Below, in pieces: positions 24,632 to 26,592 of a stretch of DNA of 26,592 bases; positions within the stretch are counted from its first letter, which is position 1, and each line of letters begins with the position of its first letter. The stretch spans positions 3,735-30,326 of the forward strand of contig JAPJOW010000015.1 of assembly GCA_030826005.1 (NCBI GenBank). The letters run 5' to 3'. The position numbers were made by a program, and so were the translations under genes. Under the pieces are notes generated by a model. That model searched no databases. It saw only the letters and a list, made by a program, of their open reading frames with translations, and was not told where the DNA came from. This DNA comes from Aliterella sp. RAGGC_92. GTDB lineage: Bacteria; Cyanobacteriota; Cyanobacteriia; Cyanobacteriales; Chroococcidiopsidaceae.

Positions 24632-26113
24632 CTAAAAGCTAGGTTTATTAACATCGATTGGCGACGGTGCGCTCTGGGGTGTAGTTGTAGATTCTGGTGA
24701 GGGAGTCACACTATCTGGGGAAGTTGTAGGTATGGGTGGGGAAGTATTTGTTGGATTTGGTCTAAAGGTTGGTATGGGTTTAGAGCTACTTGGATTTGGT
24801 CTAAAGGTTGGTATGGGTTTAGAGCTACTTGGATTTGGCGATTGAGTGCTAGTATTAGTTGCTTCAGGAGTGTCAGTTGTTGGCTTTGCTTGGGTGCATT
24901 TACGAGCAACGTAATCAAACTCCAAGCGAAAATTGTAATTAGTTGTTTTACCAGTTTTGGCAAACTCATAATCTCTAACGTAATTTTGCGCTTGAGTAAT
25001 ATCTGCTTTGCCTGTTTTAGTAATTAAATTAGGCTCAGATAATCTTTTCCCTTCTGGATTAACCACCACGCCAACTACTGCTATATCACCATCTATCGAG
25101 CGATCGCAAGTTGTTAATTTGCGCCGAATAGGAGGTTTTGTAACTGCATCGGGATTTTGAGCTTGGACTGCTGCTTGTTGTTGTTTAAACTTTTCTAAGT
25201 TATCAAGAGCAGTTTTCGTATCCTCTGATAGAGTTTGTCCCCTCAAAGCCGTGACAAGCTCTTGACGGCTCATGGGACGAGCAGTTGTTTGTGTTGGCGC
25301 TTGGTTAGAGCGATTTTGCCCTCGGAGCGCGGCGGCAATTTCAGGGCGGCTCATCGAGCGAGTATTTGTTGGTTGTGTAACTGTTGGGGGAAAGTTATTT
25401 CTCATACTCTCGCGCATTGCTAATAACTCTTGTTTGCCTCTTTCGGGTAGTTTATTTCCTGCTACTGGTGGGTTAGAAGTGCTGGAATTGTCTGGCGATG
25501 GCGGCAAACTTGGGGCTGGGGAGGATGTGGCTGTTGCTACATCGTCATCCGCAGGCAAAGTGCGATCGGGAGTTAAAGGAGTATCAGGCAAGCCGTTGTT
25601 TGCGGGTAAAACAAAGGGTGGTGCTTGAGGTTGCGAAGGTAACGGGGGATTATTAGGAGCAGATGGCAGGTTTTCATAGGGAATGGGCGGAAAAGAAGTG
25701 TTAGTTGGCGGCGGTGGTAAAGGGACGCGAAAAGTTTGCAGTGGGGGAGGAGAAATTTGATTGGGAATAGTGTTATAAATGGGCGCGCTACCTGGCGATA
25801 GCTGCAATGGTGGCTCTACCCTTGTTTGATAAGTTTGATAAGGCGGTGAGGGTGGCAATGGGGGCAAGGCGCTTAGTTGAGACGCAAAAGCTGGTAAGTT
25901 GTTGTCGGCGGGGTTGGAGACTTGGGGAAGACGGCTTTGCTCTTGGGGGGATAAATCTACAAGTCCGATAGTTCTTTGGGAGGGCGATTTATCAGTTTGG
26001 GAGTCTAATGTTAAACCTGGCAAAACAGCCCAAAGCAATCCATGAATGCCCAGGGAAGCTATTACAGCTACACCAGTTGTAGATAATAAATTTTTGTTTG
26101 AAGTGTAGGACAT
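24632..26113 (-). CDS. TonB-like, proline-rich envelope protein
   Basis: 493 aa. One N-terminal membrane helix (about 12-35, VAVIASLGIHGLLWAVLPGL), then a long Pro/Ser/Asn-rich region expected to span the periplasm. It holds two MSRxE...ALRGQ repeats 27 residues apart. A small C-terminal domain (about 325-410, CDRSIDGDIAVVGVVVNPEG and QAQNYVRDYEF) resembles the TonB C-terminal domain that contacts outer-membrane receptors. Past it lies an unusual tail with two identical 13-residue units (PNPSSSKPIPTFR), so the TonB-like domain is not terminal as in classic TonB. The probable role is energy transduction to outer-membrane transporters or an envelope-spanning scaffold. No ExbB/ExbD is nearby. 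ATG at 26111-26113. Confidence 0.75.
   Translation of the reverse strand: MSYTSNKNLLSTTGVAVIASLGIHGLLWAVLPGLTLDSQTDKSPSQRTIGLVDLSPQEQSRLPQVSNPADNNLPAFASQLSALPPLPPSPPYQTYQTRVEPPLQLSPGSAPIYNTIPNQISPPPLQTFRVPLPPPPTNTSFPPIPYENLPSAPNNPPLPSQPQAPPFVLPANNGLPDTPLTPDRTLPADDDVATATSSPAPSLPPSPDNSSTSNPPVAGNKLPERGKQELLAMRESMRNNFPPTVTQPTNTRSMSRPEIAAALRGQNRSNQAPTQTTARPMSRQELVTALRGQTLSEDTKTALDNLEKFKQQQAAVQAQNPDAVTKPPIRRKLTTCDRSIDGDIAVVGVVVNPEGKRLSEPNLITKTGKADITQAQNYVRDYEFAKTGKTTNYNFRLEFDYVARKCTQAKPTTDTPEATNTSTQSPNPSSSKPIPTFRPNPSSSKPIPTFRPNPTNTSPPIPTTSPDSVTPSPESTTTPQSAPSPIDVNKPSF
24753..24830 (-). repeat. Two identical 39-bp tandem units in the TonB-like gene
   Basis: Units 24753-24791 and 24792-24830 are identical and encode PNPSSSKPIPTFR twice, with a degenerate third unit (PNPTNTSPPIPT) after them in the protein. 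Thirteen codons per unit keep the frame under expansion or contraction, so length may vary between strains. Confidence 0.92.
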
Positions 26114-26224
26114 AAAGAAAGTTTTTAACTTAAGAGCGATATTTGGGTAAAAAATTCATAATTTCGGAGCAAAACTCTACTATTTTAATCAGCAACAATG
26201 TACTTCCGGCGATTGAATTAAGAT

Positions 26225-26592
26225 TTAGTAATTACTGCGTGTCACTTGCACAATTAAGATCGAAAAGTAAGGTAACTGTAAAGAAGGGCGATCGCCCAAG
26301 CTATGATAAATTACCATTTCGGGTGTGGTCGCTCGTTCTACAACTTGGCTGCGTTCTAATAAATTACGCTGGTTTAATATTTGCCATACTTGCTCGTATA
26401 CAGAAGCTATTTTCATTAGCACTACTACATCTGCCCAATCTAATACAGCTTCTAATTCTTTTAGCTGGTAGATCGCAGGCAAAACTACTAATCGTTCGGC
26501 AGCAATTGTTAAAGGCAATCCTAGCACTGATGCGGCAGCCATTGGCGAACAAACTCCAGGAATAGATTGGACTATTACTTGAGGATGGATTT
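26225..26592 (-). CDS. cobI: Precorrin-2 C20-methyltransferase, C-terminal part
   Basis: The frame is open to the right edge, so the 5' part is outside the window. About 121 codons are visible: IHPQVIVQSIPGVCSPMAAA, then SVLGLPLTIAAERLVVLPA, LEAVLDWADVVVLMK, SVYEQVWQIL, RNLLERSQVVERAT and LPYFSILIVQV. These are the tetrapyrrole-methylase blocks that follow the SAM-binding N-terminus, and the wording fits CobI/CbiL, which methylates precorrin-2 at C20 with SAM in cobalamin synthesis. The stop is TAA at 26225-26227. The TonB-like gene starts 111 nt downstream on the same strand, so a shared transcript is possible. A 140-aa plus-strand frame over the same bases is its shadow. Confidence 0.88.
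   Translation of the reverse strand, partial: IHPQVIVQSIPGVCSPMAAASVLGLPLTIAAERLVVLPAIYQLKELEAVLDWADVVVLMKIASVYEQVWQILNQRNLLERSQVVERATTPEMVIYHSLGDRPSLQLPYFSILIVQVTRSNY

Noticed and set aside
24753..24830. Possible CRISPR-like direct repeats
   Set aside because: The units abut without spacers and are 39 bp of coding sequence for a 13-residue protein repeat.
26143..26565. 140-aa plus-strand reading frame at the right end
   Set aside because: It is antisense to recognisable CobI sequence on the minus strand.

Overview
This window is chromosomal DNA from a cyanobacterium. The lineage call rests on the very frequent HIP1 octamer GCGATCGC and its GCGATCG variants on both strands. It is supported by cyanobacterial-type families: the PDZ/radical-SAM DUF512 protein, DUF3120, a plant-like D-glycerate 3-kinase and a GHL10-type glycosylhydrolase. 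Short dispersed repeats of types I know from cyanobacteria point the same way. The genus cannot be named from this stretch.

Layout. 1-5219 (+) is the 3' part of a modular type I polyketide synthase (AT-DH-ER-KR-ACP); its ketosynthase must lie to the left. A SelO-type protein adenylyltransferase follows after 9 nt. 6774-7449 (-) holds a small lysine-rich protein and a nucleoside 2-deoxyribosyltransferase-like enzyme. 7570-9481 (+) holds a PlsC/DAGAT-like acyltransferase, MsrB, a 74-aa unknown protein and an HNH nuclease. D-glycerate 3-kinase (-) and a DUF429 protein (+) then diverge from a 36-nt spacer. 11351-17754 (-) looks like an envelope operon read UppP, PDZ/radical-SAM, GHL10, MscS channel. 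A DUF3120 membrane protein (+) follows.

18849-22619 (-) is the most eventful region: an intact ARPP-like gene preceded by a wrecked von Willebrand factor A gene. The vWA gene is split by a 1277-bp tnpB-only (IS1341-type) element, carries an apparent one-base frameshift near its 5' end, and has no normal start codon. The element's tnpB has a nonsense codon, and its frame runs through the right end of the element into the vWA gene. Then come a LuxR-type response regulator, dTDP-glucose 4,6-dehydratase, a TonB-like proline-rich protein, and the 3' part of cobI (precorrin-2 C20-methyltransferase) running off the right edge, all on the minus strand.

Main theme. Dispersed repeats sit inside protein-coding sequence without breaking the frame. 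Two tandem copies of an AAAGCCCCCTAAATCCCCC-type repeat lie in the PKS, apparently in the KS-AT linker. A third lies near the C-terminus of glycerate kinase. A perfect 29-bp palindrome lies in the PKS AT-DH linker. The second theme is the decay of the vWA/ARPP pair, where the mobile-element boundaries can be inferred to the base from the interrupted reading frame. No rRNA, tRNA or CRISPR array was seen, and no gene-free stretch exceeds 300 bases.
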